From a virus, in the IMG/VR virus record IMGVR_UViG_3300020437_000004, positions 1 through 64,000 of that record: a stretch of DNA of 64,000 nucleotides. One strand, written 5' to 3'. Positions within the stretch are counted from its first letter, which is position 1, and each line of letters opens with the position of its first letter. Below the pieces are notes generated by a model that made no database searches, was not told the DNA's origin, and worked only from the letters and a program-made list of their open reading frames with translations. The position numbers and the translations under genes are program-made. Positions 14,380-23,239 of this stretch are shown here, piece by piece.

Positions 14380-15245
14380 TAATCGAACCTCTCTAGGTTT
14401 TTATTTAGTGAGTTAATCTTCATGTGATCTTTAATACGGTCATTTAATTTGGTATTCTCAATAAACGATTTAGTTTTGAGATAATCCATCATTCTTTCCG
14501 CTTTGTAATCCTCATCGTTTGCAGTTTCGATGATGACATTAAACTCTTTTGTGTCTAACCACTTGCGTGGGATGGGAATCCATTGACACAATGGTGTCCC
14601 TGCTTCAACAATGTGGTCTCCCTCCATTGCATGCCAAAACAGTTGCACATTGATCTCATATGAGTATGACGGATCTACGATCCCTGTTGGTGCACTAAAT
14701 CGTTTGTCATCACTATATGATACTGGGATCTGCAAAATCACAATATCAGGGTGTGCCATGACCCTCCAAGGGGTCTCTAGTTTAACTACCTGCCCTAAGG
14801 TAGGTTGTGCTTTATTAACTAGATCACGCATACCATCAGTCTGTCTCTCAATGTGAGACGTGACATACTTACCACCAACAAACAACTGACGTGTCACCCA
14901 TTGAAATGTGCCTTTCTCTGGGTCTGGTCTAATTGCAAAGTCGGCAGGTGCAGGCAAAATCCATCCACTATCCATGATCGCAGTGATAGCAGGGCATGTG
15001 GCTGCATGCTCCTTGATACCATTGTCTTTCATTTTTAGGTTGTCGAATGTCTCTTTTAGTGCCAATACAGGGCAATCACTCTTGTTTTGGTATTGCTCTT
15101 TTAATGTATTGATTCGCCATTGACGTTTCAACTTTTGTGATGGGTATAGTGGGAAAAATTCGGCAACTCCTGCATCCATTGAATAAAATCTTATCCAAGG
15201 TTTCTGGAATTTACCCTTGATCTTCTTCCACATCGTCCTGACCAT
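14379..15245 (-). CDS. DUF6065-like protein, 288 aa
   Basis: Unknown function. The layout, an N-terminal IRFYSMDAGVAEFFPLYPS strand region, then CPAITAIMDSGWILPAPADF, and a C-terminal segment with GTPLCQWIPIPR, matches what I recall of the DUF6065 type, which has no established activity. It overlaps the end of halogenase 1 by 35 bases; GAGG nine bases upstream supports the ATG at 15245. Position between halogenases and oxygenases makes it a candidate partner in the same modification process. Confidence 0.6.
   Translation of the reverse strand: MVRTMWKKIKGKFQKPWIRFYSMDAGVAEFFPLYPSQKLKRQWRINTLKEQYQNKSDCPVLALKETFDNLKMKDNGIKEHAATCPAITAIMDSGWILPAPADFAIRPDPEKGTFQWVTRQLFVGGKYVTSHIERQTDGMRDLVNKAQPTLGQVVKLETPWRVMAHPDIVILQIPVSYSDDKRFSAPTGIVDPSYSYEINVQLFWHAMEGDHIVEAGTPLCQWIPIPRKWLDTKEFNVIIETANDEDYKAERMMDYLKTKSFIENTKLNDRIKDHMKINSLNKNLERFD
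14402..14408 (-). promoter_or_regulatory. late-promoter-like CTAAATA
   Basis: CTAAATA on the minus strand, 23 bases before the ATG of the 122-residue gene. It lies within the end of the upstream coding region. Confidence 0.4.
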
Positions 15246-16854
15246 AAATGTATCCTCTTAGATACTCATACTGAGTTGGTAATTGTTTTACTGAATTATA
15301 TATTGCTTCACGATCACGTTGCCAATCTTTGTGCACTTGCTCCACCTCACCCTTTCTGAGTGGGTATATATGATGTGCTTCAGCAACACTATGCTCGTTG
15401 ATAGGACGGAATCCCATACCAGCTGCAATATATACGAGACCATCAAATTTATCTGCTGACCAGAAATTCTTTCTCAGACCTTCATACAGTTGAAAATATT
15501 CCCTTCGTGATTCTAGCATAGAATGCCATCCAAGGCAATCATTCATATACTGTGTCAGGTCATGATTACTGAATAGTGCAGTATTTTGAGTAGCATCCCT
15601 CCAATACTTCGTGTCTTCACGTTGTGACAACACATAATGCATGCCAATAAAGTATTTCATAGACTCAATGGCATGATCGACAGTATAGTTATAACTGTCA
15701 ATATCAATCTTAGTTACGTTACCACGACGTTTGAGTGAGTCCACCAGATACAACAGATTCTCATGTGTAGTCATCAGACCAGTAGATTCTAGTGGCTCCA
15801 AGAAACCATATGCTAGTCCAATACCTACAACATTCTTGACCCACGCTTTCTCACGTTTGCCATGTCTGATACTAATCAGGCGATAGTCAGCATTGTCGGC
15901 AACTTTGGGCGAATATCGTTTTGCCAGATAACTTACAAACTCTTCGTGTGCAATGTCAGGGTCAATATATTTTTTACTGAATACATATCCTGCTCCTACT
16001 CTATTCCATAGTGGAATGTTATAACACCATCCATTAGACATTGCTACACAATCTGTGTAATTGTCCATCTGATTTTTACGATCCGTATATTCAACCCTAG
16101 CAGTCATTGCCATGTCGTTGAATAACACATCATTAAATGAGATAAACTTAGATCCCATCATACCTTCTAGGATCAGAGATTTAAAACCTGTGCAGTCAAT
16201 GTATAGGTCTGCTTCAATCATCAGACCTTCATCCCATCCCTCTGTGATATTTACTGACGTGATATGTCCTGTTGCATCTTTACTACAACTACCTACGATA
16301 CCCTCATATACTTTGACCTTCTTAAACTTTTTGCGTAGAAACTCACCAAACTTCTCACTATCCATATGGTATGCAGTATCCTGCTCCATATTCCAGTTAC
16401 GCATTTCTTCTGAAATATATTGTGGTGAGAGTTTATTCTGCTCTGATAGAATAGTATTTGGATTAAAGAAACGTGCAAACTCTTCGGGTGGATACAAGTG
16501 TGGATACTTTACTTGCAACTCAAAGAATGTCATATAATCACTACGATAATCGTTGTGATCTATGCGTCCAAATGGATATTGAAACCTCTCTCCGTTATTC
16601 TCTCTAAAGTTTTTAAATGCAATCGATGACTTGTAAGTAGCATTGCAATATGGCATCCACTCCTTGTCTTTGATGCCAAGAAATCTAAAAAACCTATTAA
16701 TATGTCCGAGTGTAGATTCTCCTACTCCAATAATATCTCTGCCTTTAGGTTGGATCAGGGTTACCTCAGCATTTGGGAATGCTTTCTGCATAGTTGCAGC
16801 TGCCATCCATCCAGATGACCCACCACCCACAATACAAAATGACTTATACTGCAT
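15211..16854 (-). CDS. flavin-dependent tryptophan-halogenase family protein 1
   Basis: Member of the PrnA-type flavin-dependent halogenases, which use FADH2, oxygen and chloride or bromide to halogenate an indole or similar ring. Visible: FAD-binding GGGSSGW (residues 10-16), GVGEST (43-48), the conserved lysine K75 in NATYKSSIAF that carries the hypohalous intermediate in characterised enzymes, the diagnostic motif as GWCYNIP (W-x-Y-x-I-P instead of W-x-W-x-I-P), and FLEPLESTG. The 547 residues match the family. A flavin reductase is not seen in the window and may come from the host. Overlaps halogenase 2 by 11 bases. Substrate unknown; the fibre proteins upstream are a candidate. Confidence 0.88.
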   Translation of the reverse strand: MQYKSFCIVGGGSSGWMAAATMQKAFPNAEVTLIQPKGRDIIGVGESTLGHINRFFRFLGIKDKEWMPYCNATYKSSIAFKNFRENNGERFQYPFGRIDHNDYRSDYMTFFELQVKYPHLYPPEEFARFFNPNTILSEQNKLSPQYISEEMRNWNMEQDTAYHMDSEKFGEFLRKKFKKVKVYEGIVGSCSKDATGHITSVNITEGWDEGLMIEADLYIDCTGFKSLILEGMMGSKFISFNDVLFNDMAMTARVEYTDRKNQMDNYTDCVAMSNGWCYNIPLWNRVGAGYVFSKKYIDPDIAHEEFVSYLAKRYSPKVADNADYRLISIRHGKREKAWVKNVVGIGLAYGFLEPLESTGLMTTHENLLYLVDSLKRRGNVTKIDIDSYNYTVDHAIESMKYFIGMHYVLSQREDTKYWRDATQNTALFSNHDLTQYMNDCLGWHSMLESRREYFQLYEGLRKNFWSADKFDGLVYIAAGMGFRPINEHSVAEAHHIYPLRKGEVEQVHKDWQRDREAIYNSVKQLPTQYEYLRGYIYGQDDVEEDQG

Positions 16855-18313
16855 ACAATGTCCTATTGTAATAATCTAACGGATTGACTCCTAGTCTAGC
16901 ATGATTCCACTCGTGTGTCCAACTGTTGAGGTGTGAGTCCTCAGGAATTCCACCATGAAATAGGATCTCACTTTCAATAACATCAGTAAATGGATTCCAT
17001 CCATGACCTGCCATCACACAATAGAGTGAGTCTCCATCAGCATTTTGCCAATTTAGTTTATTACCAAAATTATGTGACTCCTCTAGCATTGTGATCTTCG
17101 CTGCCTCAATCATATTACCATCAGGATATCTTATTTGCGATACCGCTTTCCAGTAATCTGAGTCATGACGCTGTGTAAGAGCATAATGAAGAGCAACAAA
17201 AGAAGCAAAACCATCGAATGCAAATGCTACTGCCTTGTTATATGTATCCCTCATCATTTGAGTGGTGTGCGGTTTCCACATCCTACAGAATTTGAGTAGG
17301 AATTCATGCACCGACAACAATCCATTAGATTCTAATGGTTCGATGAAACCACCAGACAATCCAATAGACACCACATTACCACACCATATCTCTTTCTTTC
17401 TTCCTGTCTTAAAATGTATCTTTCTAAACTCTTCAGTATCATATTTAAGGAAAGATGCAAACTCTTTTAGTGCACTTTGATGATCCTGATACTTACTAGA
17501 GAATACATATCCCGTCCCAATACGGGCAAATGTGGGCACTGTCCAGACCCAACCACTACTCAATGCTGTGCACTGTGTATATGATTTTAATTCCTCTTGT
17601 TTATCTTTATATTCTAAACGTGTGACCCATGCTGTATCATTTGGCAACCAGTCACTATAATCTAACCACTCAGAATTGTTGAGTAGAGATGTAAATCCTG
17701 TGCAATCAAAATATAAATCTGCTTCGTGTTGTTTCTCATCTATCCACAGATATTTTATATCGTCTCCTACCCTCTCAAAATCATCTACTGTGCCAATAAT
17801 ACGCTTGACACTCTGGCATTTATTGTCTCGTAACCACTCAGCGAATTTTACAGCATCAAAGTGAAATCCAGTATTCTTTTTGATTTTAAAATTAGGATCC
17901 TTGATAGGTAACAGGTTATGCTCTGCACATTCTGCTGCTATCCAATAATCTCTGGCAAATTTATCATTACTCCATCCTTTCTTATATTGATTCCAAAACC
18001 AGACATCAGGGTGTGCCAAATTATAATTTGGCGATCCAAATGGATATTGCCATGGTGTGTCGTCCACATCATGAAAATTACTAAATCTTACACTAATCTT
18101 ATATGTGGCATCACATGCCACCATCCAGTCCTCATCTTTGAGTCCTACATAATCTGCCCAGATCCTAAAATACTGAGTCGTAGACTCTCCTACACCCACA
18201 GGGGGTTTACTAGGTGACTCTACGACTGTGATGTCTGCGTCTGGAAATTTTGTCAGCATTGTGGTTGCTGTCATCCAACCAGATGACCCACCACCAATAA
18301 TATAAATTTTCAT
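16844..18313 (-). CDS. flavin-dependent tryptophan-halogenase family protein 2
   Basis: Second PrnA-type protein, 489 residues. FAD motif GGGSSGW (7-13), GVGEST (40-45), lysine K72 in DATYKISVRFSNF, diagnostic WVWTVP motif intact, and FIEPLESNGL. All residues expected of an active halogenase are present. It is the first of the pair and begins just after a TATAAT-like sequence, downstream of the fibre and chaperone-like genes. The two copies are clearly paralogous but not close. Halogenated product unknown. Confidence 0.9.
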   Translation of the reverse strand: MKIYIIGGGSSGWMTATTMLTKFPDADITVVESPSKPPVGVGESTTQYFRIWADYVGLKDEDWMVACDATYKISVRFSNFHDVDDTPWQYPFGSPNYNLAHPDVWFWNQYKKGWSNDKFARDYWIAAECAEHNLLPIKDPNFKIKKNTGFHFDAVKFAEWLRDNKCQSVKRIIGTVDDFERVGDDIKYLWIDEKQHEADLYFDCTGFTSLLNNSEWLDYSDWLPNDTAWVTRLEYKDKQEELKSYTQCTALSSGWVWTVPTFARIGTGYVFSSKYQDHQSALKEFASFLKYDTEEFRKIHFKTGRKKEIWCGNVVSIGLSGGFIEPLESNGLLSVHEFLLKFCRMWKPHTTQMMRDTYNKAVAFAFDGFASFVALHYALTQRHDSDYWKAVSQIRYPDGNMIEAAKITMLEESHNFGNKLNWQNADGDSLYCVMAGHGWNPFTDVIESEILFHGGIPEDSHLNSWTHEWNHARLGVNPLDYYNRTLYAV

Positions 18314-18331
18314 ACTATAAATTATAGCACA

Positions 18332-18739
18332 TTAACTAGGATATGGCTCCCATGCCATACGTCCTTCTACTTGAATTTTCTTAACATCCTCTGTGAATGC
18401 AGGTGCACTACTTGGACTAGGCACGTTTGCTTTTACTGCTGCAACATGATCTTTAAATCTTGTGCCACCATCTAGTTGGTCTTTGTAAATCATGTCCAAC
18501 TGCTCACCCACAGAACCATAGGCAATCGTGCGTGCAACAAGGTATGCTTCTGCCTGATTTTCTAGCTCTGCTCTTGGGTAGATAACACCATTAACCATAC
18601 GGTGCTCGTTGGTTGTGTCGTCAGGGACTTCCATCCACTTCATAGTAGCATCAGCACCATCGTAGATTTGAAACTCGTCACCGTCTTCACAAATGTCGGT
18701 GATCATTCCAGACTCACCGTGGATAATTGCTTTTTTCAT
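18332..18739 (-). CDS. fibre-associated protein, 135 aa (tail assembly chaperone-like)
   Basis: The segment AYGSVGEQLDMIYKDQLDGG resembles the G-D-Q-L-D-M-x-W/Y motif in short proteins that follow tail fibre genes in many phages and are taken to be fibre chaperones or adaptors. It is encoded directly after three fibre paralogues, and a CTAAATA element lies 24 bases before its ATG. The proline/serine-rich hinge (VPSPSSAPAF) near the C-terminus is also usual. Function is inferred from place and motif only. Confidence 0.6.
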   Translation of the reverse strand: MKKAIIHGESGMITDICEDGDEFQIYDGADATMKWMEVPDDTTNEHRMVNGVIYPRAELENQAEAYLVARTIAYGSVGEQLDMIYKDQLDGGTRFKDHVAAVKANVPSPSSAPAFTEDVKKIQVEGRMAWEPYPS

Positions 18740-18762
18740 TGGTTTTCTGAAAGAATCTTAGT

Positions 18763-18769
18763 TATTTAG
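18763..18769 (-). promoter_or_regulatory. late-promoter-like CTAAATA
   Basis: CTAAATA on the minus strand 24 bases before the ATG of the 135-residue chaperone-like gene, overlapping the stop of the fibre gene upstream. Confidence 0.45.
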
Positions 18770-19575
18770 CCATAATATTCGTGGACTACCACAACACCTA
18801 CACGTCCAGATGCACCTCTGTTACTGTGCTGTGATCCATTACCACCTGCTCCCCATGCACTATGACCTTCGTGTCTATGAGAATAGTTACTTTGTCTGTG
18901 TGAGCTGGGTTGCGATCCACCATAGTATGATCTACCACCTGAGTGGTTACCATATGAGTGATGAGATCCATGACCATTACCTCCACCACCGTGGACGTTT
19001 AGGTTACCACCTGAGCCGTTACCTCCATATCCACCTGAGTGTTGTTGAGAGCAGTTTGCACCAACTCCACCACCTGCTGAGCAGTAACCACCAAAACTAG
19101 ATGAGTTACCGTTACCTCCACAACCTGAGTAGTTTGTGCCACCACCAGGATTTCCTACTGTAACAGATACTGAGCTGACATTCTGCACGTCAATAACTCT
19201 TTGTGACATACCACCTGCACCACCTGCTTCGGTATATCCTGACCCTCCACCACCTGCACCAACAACGGTGACCATGATAGATTTACAGTCACTAGGTCTT
19301 GTCCATGTGCCATTAGATGTCCACACCTGCACAGCTCTAAAACCTGATACTGCAGACGCTTCAACCCATGACAGGTTTGTGCCATCGGTCTGTAGGAATC
19401 TACCTGACTGACCTGACTGGTTAGGGATAATATACTTTGATGATCCAGTAACGTTACCGTTAATAGTAATGTTACCCACAATCAGAGTCGCATTGGCAGT
19501 AATACCACCAGTGGTCAAAGTGAAACCCGAGATGCCTGCAAGGTCTTTTACATTTGTAACTCTAAGTGTGCTCAT
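18766..19575 (-). CDS. Gly/His-rich tail fibre or adhesin, paralogue 1
   Basis: 269 residues in three parts: an N-terminal beta-structured attachment region (about 1-95, ending near FLQTDGTNLSWVEAS), a hinge with VWTSNGTWTRPSDCKSIMVT, and a glycine-rich C-terminus (GAGGGGSGYTEAGGAGGMSQ and on) with dense His, Ser, Tyr and Asn. It ends with VVVVHEYYG. Such glycine-rich domains form the tips of some T-even adhesins. It overlaps paralogue 2 by four bases. It is probably exposed on the particle and involved in host recognition; its His-rich tip could bind metal ions. Confidence 0.8.
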   Translation of the reverse strand: MSTLRVTNVKDLAGISGFTLTTGGITANATLIVGNITINGNVTGSSKYIIPNQSGQSGRFLQTDGTNLSWVEASAVSGFRAVQVWTSNGTWTRPSDCKSIMVTVVGAGGGGSGYTEAGGAGGMSQRVIDVQNVSSVSVTVGNPGGGTNYSGCGGNGNSSSFGGYCSAGGGVGANCSQQHSGGYGGNGSGGNLNVHGGGGNGHGSHHSYGNHSGGRSYYGGSQPSSHRQSNYSHRHEGHSAWGAGGNGSQHSNRGASGRVGVVVVHEYYG

Positions 19576-21161
19576 CTGAAATACAACTCCACCCTTGCTG
19601 ATCTATTTATTCCGTTACGGTTCTGGCAACAGTTGATACGGTCTCCTGCTGAGTAGTTACCAAAGTTACCAGTCATACCAATACCACCTGATACGTCATC
19701 AGAGTTCATGTCTGCTTCTGGATAACCACCAGACCCACCACCGTTTTCATTCCATCCAAATCCCCAACGTGTGCGTGCCCAACCACCATTGTTTCTGTAG
19801 TTGAATCCGTAGAATCTAACGTGTGACTGACCAGAGAAATTACCAATACCACAGAATTCGTTGGCATTAGACTTATAGAATCTATCTACCTGATTCCAGA
19901 AGTTGATAGGCTCAATCCTACCACCTCTACCATATCCTGTGTTGAAATCTGTTTCAAACCATGTCCATCCTCTGTTACTACTAGGGACGCATCCTCCGTT
20001 ACCAATATCTGGCCAAATTGCCATGATATCCTTGGCACGGAATCTATTCATAACTTCAAACTTAGCATCACCATCGTTGGTGTTTGTTGATCCTGTGTTG
20101 AGAGTATTGTTAGATGTCCAGTAACTAGATCCCCAGTTAAATGTGGTGCCACGAGTTGCTTTCATACCCATCATCCAACCACCACCTAACCATCTATTAT
20201 CCATCAAACAATAGATTTGGGTTGCTCCTACGCCAGGTAAGTTAATCCAATAAACTCCATCACCTGCACCAGGATTTCTAATCTTGATTTCCTCTGCAGA
20301 TTCTGCAGGGTTACCAGATGATTGACCATAAGAAGTATCGGGCGATGTTGGGCGTCCATAGAATTCATGGACTACGACAACACCTTGTCTACCACTAGCA
20401 CCTCTGTTACCGTGCTGTGATCCGTTACCACCTGCACCCCACGCTGAGTGCCCTTCATGTCTGTGACTGTAGTTACCTTGTCTGTGAGAAGACGGTTGTG
20501 ATCCACCGTAGTAACTTGCTCCTCCTGCATGGTTTCCATAAGAGTGATGAGATCCGTGGGCGTTTCCTCCTCCACCAAATACGTTTAGTGTACCACCAAT
20601 ACCTTCTCCTCCTAATCCACCTTCGTGCTGCTGAATACAATTCGATCCTCCTCCACCTCCACCAGTGACATAGGAGCCGAAACTTGAAGAGTTGCCGTTT
20701 CCACCACATCCTGCGTAATTTGTACCTCCGCCAGGATTTCCTACTGTAACTGATACAGATGTTACGTTGTTTACATCAATGACACGTTGAGACATTCCGC
20801 CTGCCCCACCTGCCTCACAATAACCAGATCCACCACCGCCTGCTCCGACGGCTGTAACCATAATACTTGTGCAGTCAGACGGTCTATTCCATGTGCCGTT
20901 TCCTGTCCACACTTGCATACTTCTAATACCTGCAAGACCTGCTGCTTCAACCCATGAGAGTTGACTACCATCAGTCTGCAAGAGTTTGCCTGCATTACCT
21001 GCCTGCCTTGGGATAATATGATCAGAGTTACCAGAGATAGCTCCGTTAATTACAATATTACCTACAACCAACGGAAGTGTTGCTGTAACACCACCATTAG
21101 ATAGAGAGAATCCACCTGTGTCGGTTAGATCATTAATTGAAGATACTTTTAAAAGACTCAT
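19572..21161 (-). CDS. Gly/His-rich tail fibre with C-terminal fibrinogen/intelectin-like domain
   Basis: The first 270 residues match the two neighbouring paralogues (attachment region, hinge, Gly/His-rich segment ending VVVVHEFYG). It then continues for about 260 residues with a domain that looks like a fibrinogen-related or intelectin-type lectin: GVYWINLPGVGATQIYCLMD, GGGWMMGMKATRG, a Trp-rich middle (RWGFGWNENGGGSGGYPEAD) and the end INRSARVELYFR. Those domains bind carbohydrates in animals. Cysteines are present at the expected early and late positions. A receptor-binding role on the host surface is likely; ligand unknown. Confidence 0.78.
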   Translation of the reverse strand: MSLLKVSSINDLTDTGGFSLSNGGVTATLPLVVGNIVINGAISGNSDHIIPRQAGNAGKLLQTDGSQLSWVEAAGLAGIRSMQVWTGNGTWNRPSDCTSIMVTAVGAGGGGSGYCEAGGAGGMSQRVIDVNNVTSVSVTVGNPGGGTNYAGCGGNGNSSSFGSYVTGGGGGGSNCIQQHEGGLGGEGIGGTLNVFGGGGNAHGSHHSYGNHAGGASYYGGSQPSSHRQGNYSHRHEGHSAWGAGGNGSQHGNRGASGRQGVVVVHEFYGRPTSPDTSYGQSSGNPAESAEEIKIRNPGAGDGVYWINLPGVGATQIYCLMDNRWLGGGWMMGMKATRGTTFNWGSSYWTSNNTLNTGSTNTNDGDAKFEVMNRFRAKDIMAIWPDIGNGGCVPSSNRGWTWFETDFNTGYGRGGRIEPINFWNQVDRFYKSNANEFCGIGNFSGQSHVRFYGFNYRNNGGWARTRWGFGWNENGGGSGGYPEADMNSDDVSGGIGMTGNFGNYSAGDRINCCQNRNGINRSARVELYFR

Positions 21162-21164
21162 TAG

Positions 21165-21974
21165 TTAACCCCAGAATTCGTGCACAACAACAATACCCTC
21201 ACGACCTCGGGCACCCCTGTTACTATGTCGAGATCCGTTTCCACCAGATCCCCATGCTGCATGTAGCTCATGTCTGTGTGACCAGTTTACTTGGTTATGA
21301 CCTGCAGGTTGTCCACCACCGTAGTAACTAACACCTGATGCATAGTTACCATAAGAGTGATGACTACCATGACCATTACCCCCGCCACCATGCACGTTTA
21401 GTTGTCCACCACTACCGTTACCACCATAACCACCTGCGTGCTGCTGTGAGCAGTTAGCTCCTACACCACCAGATGCACTACAATATCCACCGAATGATGA
21501 GGTATTACCATTACCACCACAACCTGAGTAGTTAGTACCTCCACCAGGATTACCTACTGTGACAGATACAGATGAAACGTTAGTCACATCAACTTGGCGT
21601 TGTGACATACCACCTGCACCACCAGATTCTGTATATCCTGATCCACCGCCACCTGCACCAACACATGTGACCATGATGTTTTTACATCCCTCTGGTCTAT
21701 TCCATGTGCCATTAGCAGTGAATACTTCCATTGATCTGATACCAGATCTAGTTGTTAATGATGACCAAGAAGGTGTTGATCCATTAGTGGTTAGAAACTT
21801 ACCACCTTGCCCTCCTTGTGAAGGTACAACGTAGTTTGATGATCCACCAATAGTGCCGTTGATAACAAGGTCACTAACAGTTAAAGTACCATTGATCGAA
21901 ATGGTAGTATTGGTGATACTAAAACCATTAACACCAGAGGTATCTTGAATTGTATTAACTCTTAGTAGTGCCAT
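21165..21974 (-). CDS. Gly/His-rich tail fibre or adhesin, paralogue 3
   Basis: Third member of the tandem family, 269 residues, same layout as paralogue 1, ending VVVHEFWG. The N-terminal parts of the three copies differ more than the glycine-rich parts, which share near-identical stretches such as GGAGGMSQR and NPGGGTNYSGCGGNG. This is the first of the three to be transcribed. Duplication with local divergence is typical of host-range proteins. Confidence 0.8.
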   Translation of the reverse strand: MALLRVNTIQDTSGVNGFSITNTTISINGTLTVSDLVINGTIGGSSNYVVPSQGGQGGKFLTTNGSTPSWSSLTTRSGIRSMEVFTANGTWNRPEGCKNIMVTCVGAGGGGSGYTESGGAGGMSQRQVDVTNVSSVSVTVGNPGGGTNYSGCGGNGNTSSFGGYCSASGGVGANCSQQHAGGYGGNGSGGQLNVHGGGGNGHGSHHSYGNYASGVSYYGGGQPAGHNQVNWSHRHELHAAWGSGGNGSRHSNRGARGREGIVVVHEFWG

Positions 21975-21975
21975 G

Positions 21976-22311
21976 TTAATTCACAAACGGTTTAAGTGCT
22001 TCGTAGAAAGACCCAGTATTATTTAGCTTACCTTCATCTATGTCTTTCCATAGTTTTTCTAGTAATTGAGCATTAGTCGGGCGATATTTAGCAACATCAA
22101 AAGTCAAATCCTTGACTTTATTCAAGATCAATACTGGATCATATTCTCTATTATCGCTAAATGTAATGTTGTATGGATCAATATTTGTCAATACATAACC
22201 TGCACCAGGATATACTGCCTCAATCGCCTCTTTGAGCACAACTTCATCCTCAGGGATAGTTTGCTTATCCCTTACACGGTCTAGGAATTTTCTCCAATCT
22301 GATTCAATCAT
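21976..22311 (-). CDS. hypothetical protein between fibre genes, 111 aa
   Basis: An acidic 111-residue soluble protein containing DPYNITFSDNREYDPVLILN and a helical C-terminus. It is coupled to the 300-residue structural gene by a one-base overlap (TAATG). Its place suggests a minor structural or assembly protein. No domain recognised. Confidence 0.6.
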   Translation of the reverse strand: MIESDWRKFLDRVRDKQTIPEDEVVLKEAIEAVYPGAGYVLTNIDPYNITFSDNREYDPVLILNKVKDLTFDVAKYRPTNAQLLEKLWKDIDEGKLNNTGSFYEALKPFVN

Positions 22312-23213
22312 TAGTTACCTCTGACCTCCAAAGCCATTAGTGTGCTGACACTTCTCATGTCATTGCTACCTCTATCATTTATGTAGAGATCTCTTACTGA
22401 CCCACTCCATGATGCAGACGCCCCAACAGTGTATGTGACAGCGTTTGTGGTGCCAGGTGTGTCATGATAGTGCACTGGCCACGAATACATGTGGTCACTG
22501 GTGTCGTCACCAGTATATGTAGTAGCAACAGATCCACTACCAACGTTGTTGTTTCCGCTTAGTCCACTAGTGATTAGGTTACCATCACGGAAGAAACCAA
22601 ATGATGTAACATGTCTAGCGTTACCTGTAATCATTGCAATCAATACAATCTTAGAGTTTGTATGTGTAGGTGCAATGGATACCTCTAAGTCAGGTATCTG
22701 AGTTAAGTTGTTATCTCTAATCAAATAACGATTAGGGGGTGTTGATGCAAACTTTGCCTGCACAACCTCACCCTCTTTTAGGTCATTCTCCTCTCCACCA
22801 AGAATAAACCATGTTGCATTATTTTCAACAGTAACAGTATTACCACTAGCAATTTCCACAGGACCTGCAGTGAAACCGTTAGTAAATTCTACTCCTCCGT
22901 TTGCAATAGGTCCTACAGTGATATTCTCACCGATTGTAGGTCCATTTGTACGAATGATAGAGTCTTCACCTACGGCAGGACCTCCACCACCCACGTCATC
23001 CCAACCTGGCACACCTGCTGCAGCATCTTGTAAATAGATTTGTGCCATATCTTCGGTGGTATTATACACCAAAGTACCATAGGCAGGTGTCCCAAGACCA
23101 TTAATTGCAGTTTGAGTAAGAGCAGGCAGGTTGATCTGCTCTGTCACAGTTAGAGCAGTAATAATTGCTCTTGTGGCAGCGTCAATCTGATTACCATTAA
23201 TCTTAGTAGACAT
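22311..23213 (-). CDS. virion structural protein, fibre-like, 300 aa
   Basis: Starts with a short helical segment and a TAYGTLVYNTTEDMAQIYL-like region (here GTPAYGTLVYNTTEDMAQIY) that is frequent at the N-termini of phage fibre proteins, followed by Gly/Thr/Asn-rich beta repeats and a beta-sandwich-like C-terminal 150 residues. A CTAAATA late element lies 20 bases before the ATG. Likely a particle-surface protein; exact role unknown. Confidence 0.7.
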   Translation of the reverse strand: MSTKINGNQIDAATRAIITALTVTEQINLPALTQTAINGLGTPAYGTLVYNTTEDMAQIYLQDAAAGVPGWDDVGGGGPAVGEDSIIRTNGPTIGENITVGPIANGGVEFTNGFTAGPVEIASGNTVTVENNATWFILGGEENDLKEGEVVQAKFASTPPNRYLIRDNNLTQIPDLEVSIAPTHTNSKIVLIAMITGNARHVTSFGFFRDGNLITSGLSGNNNVGSGSVATTYTGDDTSDHMYSWPVHYHDTPGTTNAVTYTVGASASWSGSVRDLYINDRGSNDMRSVSTLMALEVRGN

Positions 23214-23232
23214 CTACTTCCTCTTGATATTT

Positions 23233-23239
23233 TATTTAG
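23233..23239 (-). promoter_or_regulatory. late-promoter-like CTAAATA
   Basis: CTAAATA on the minus strand, 20 bases before the ATG of the 300-residue structural gene and overlapping the stop of the gene upstream. Confidence 0.45.

Noticed and set aside
18798-20709. Alternative minus- and plus-strand frames inside the fibre genes
   Set aside because: Glycine-rich sequence (GGN repeats) opens other frames by chance; products are Met/Val/His or Trp/Arg-rich with no domain.
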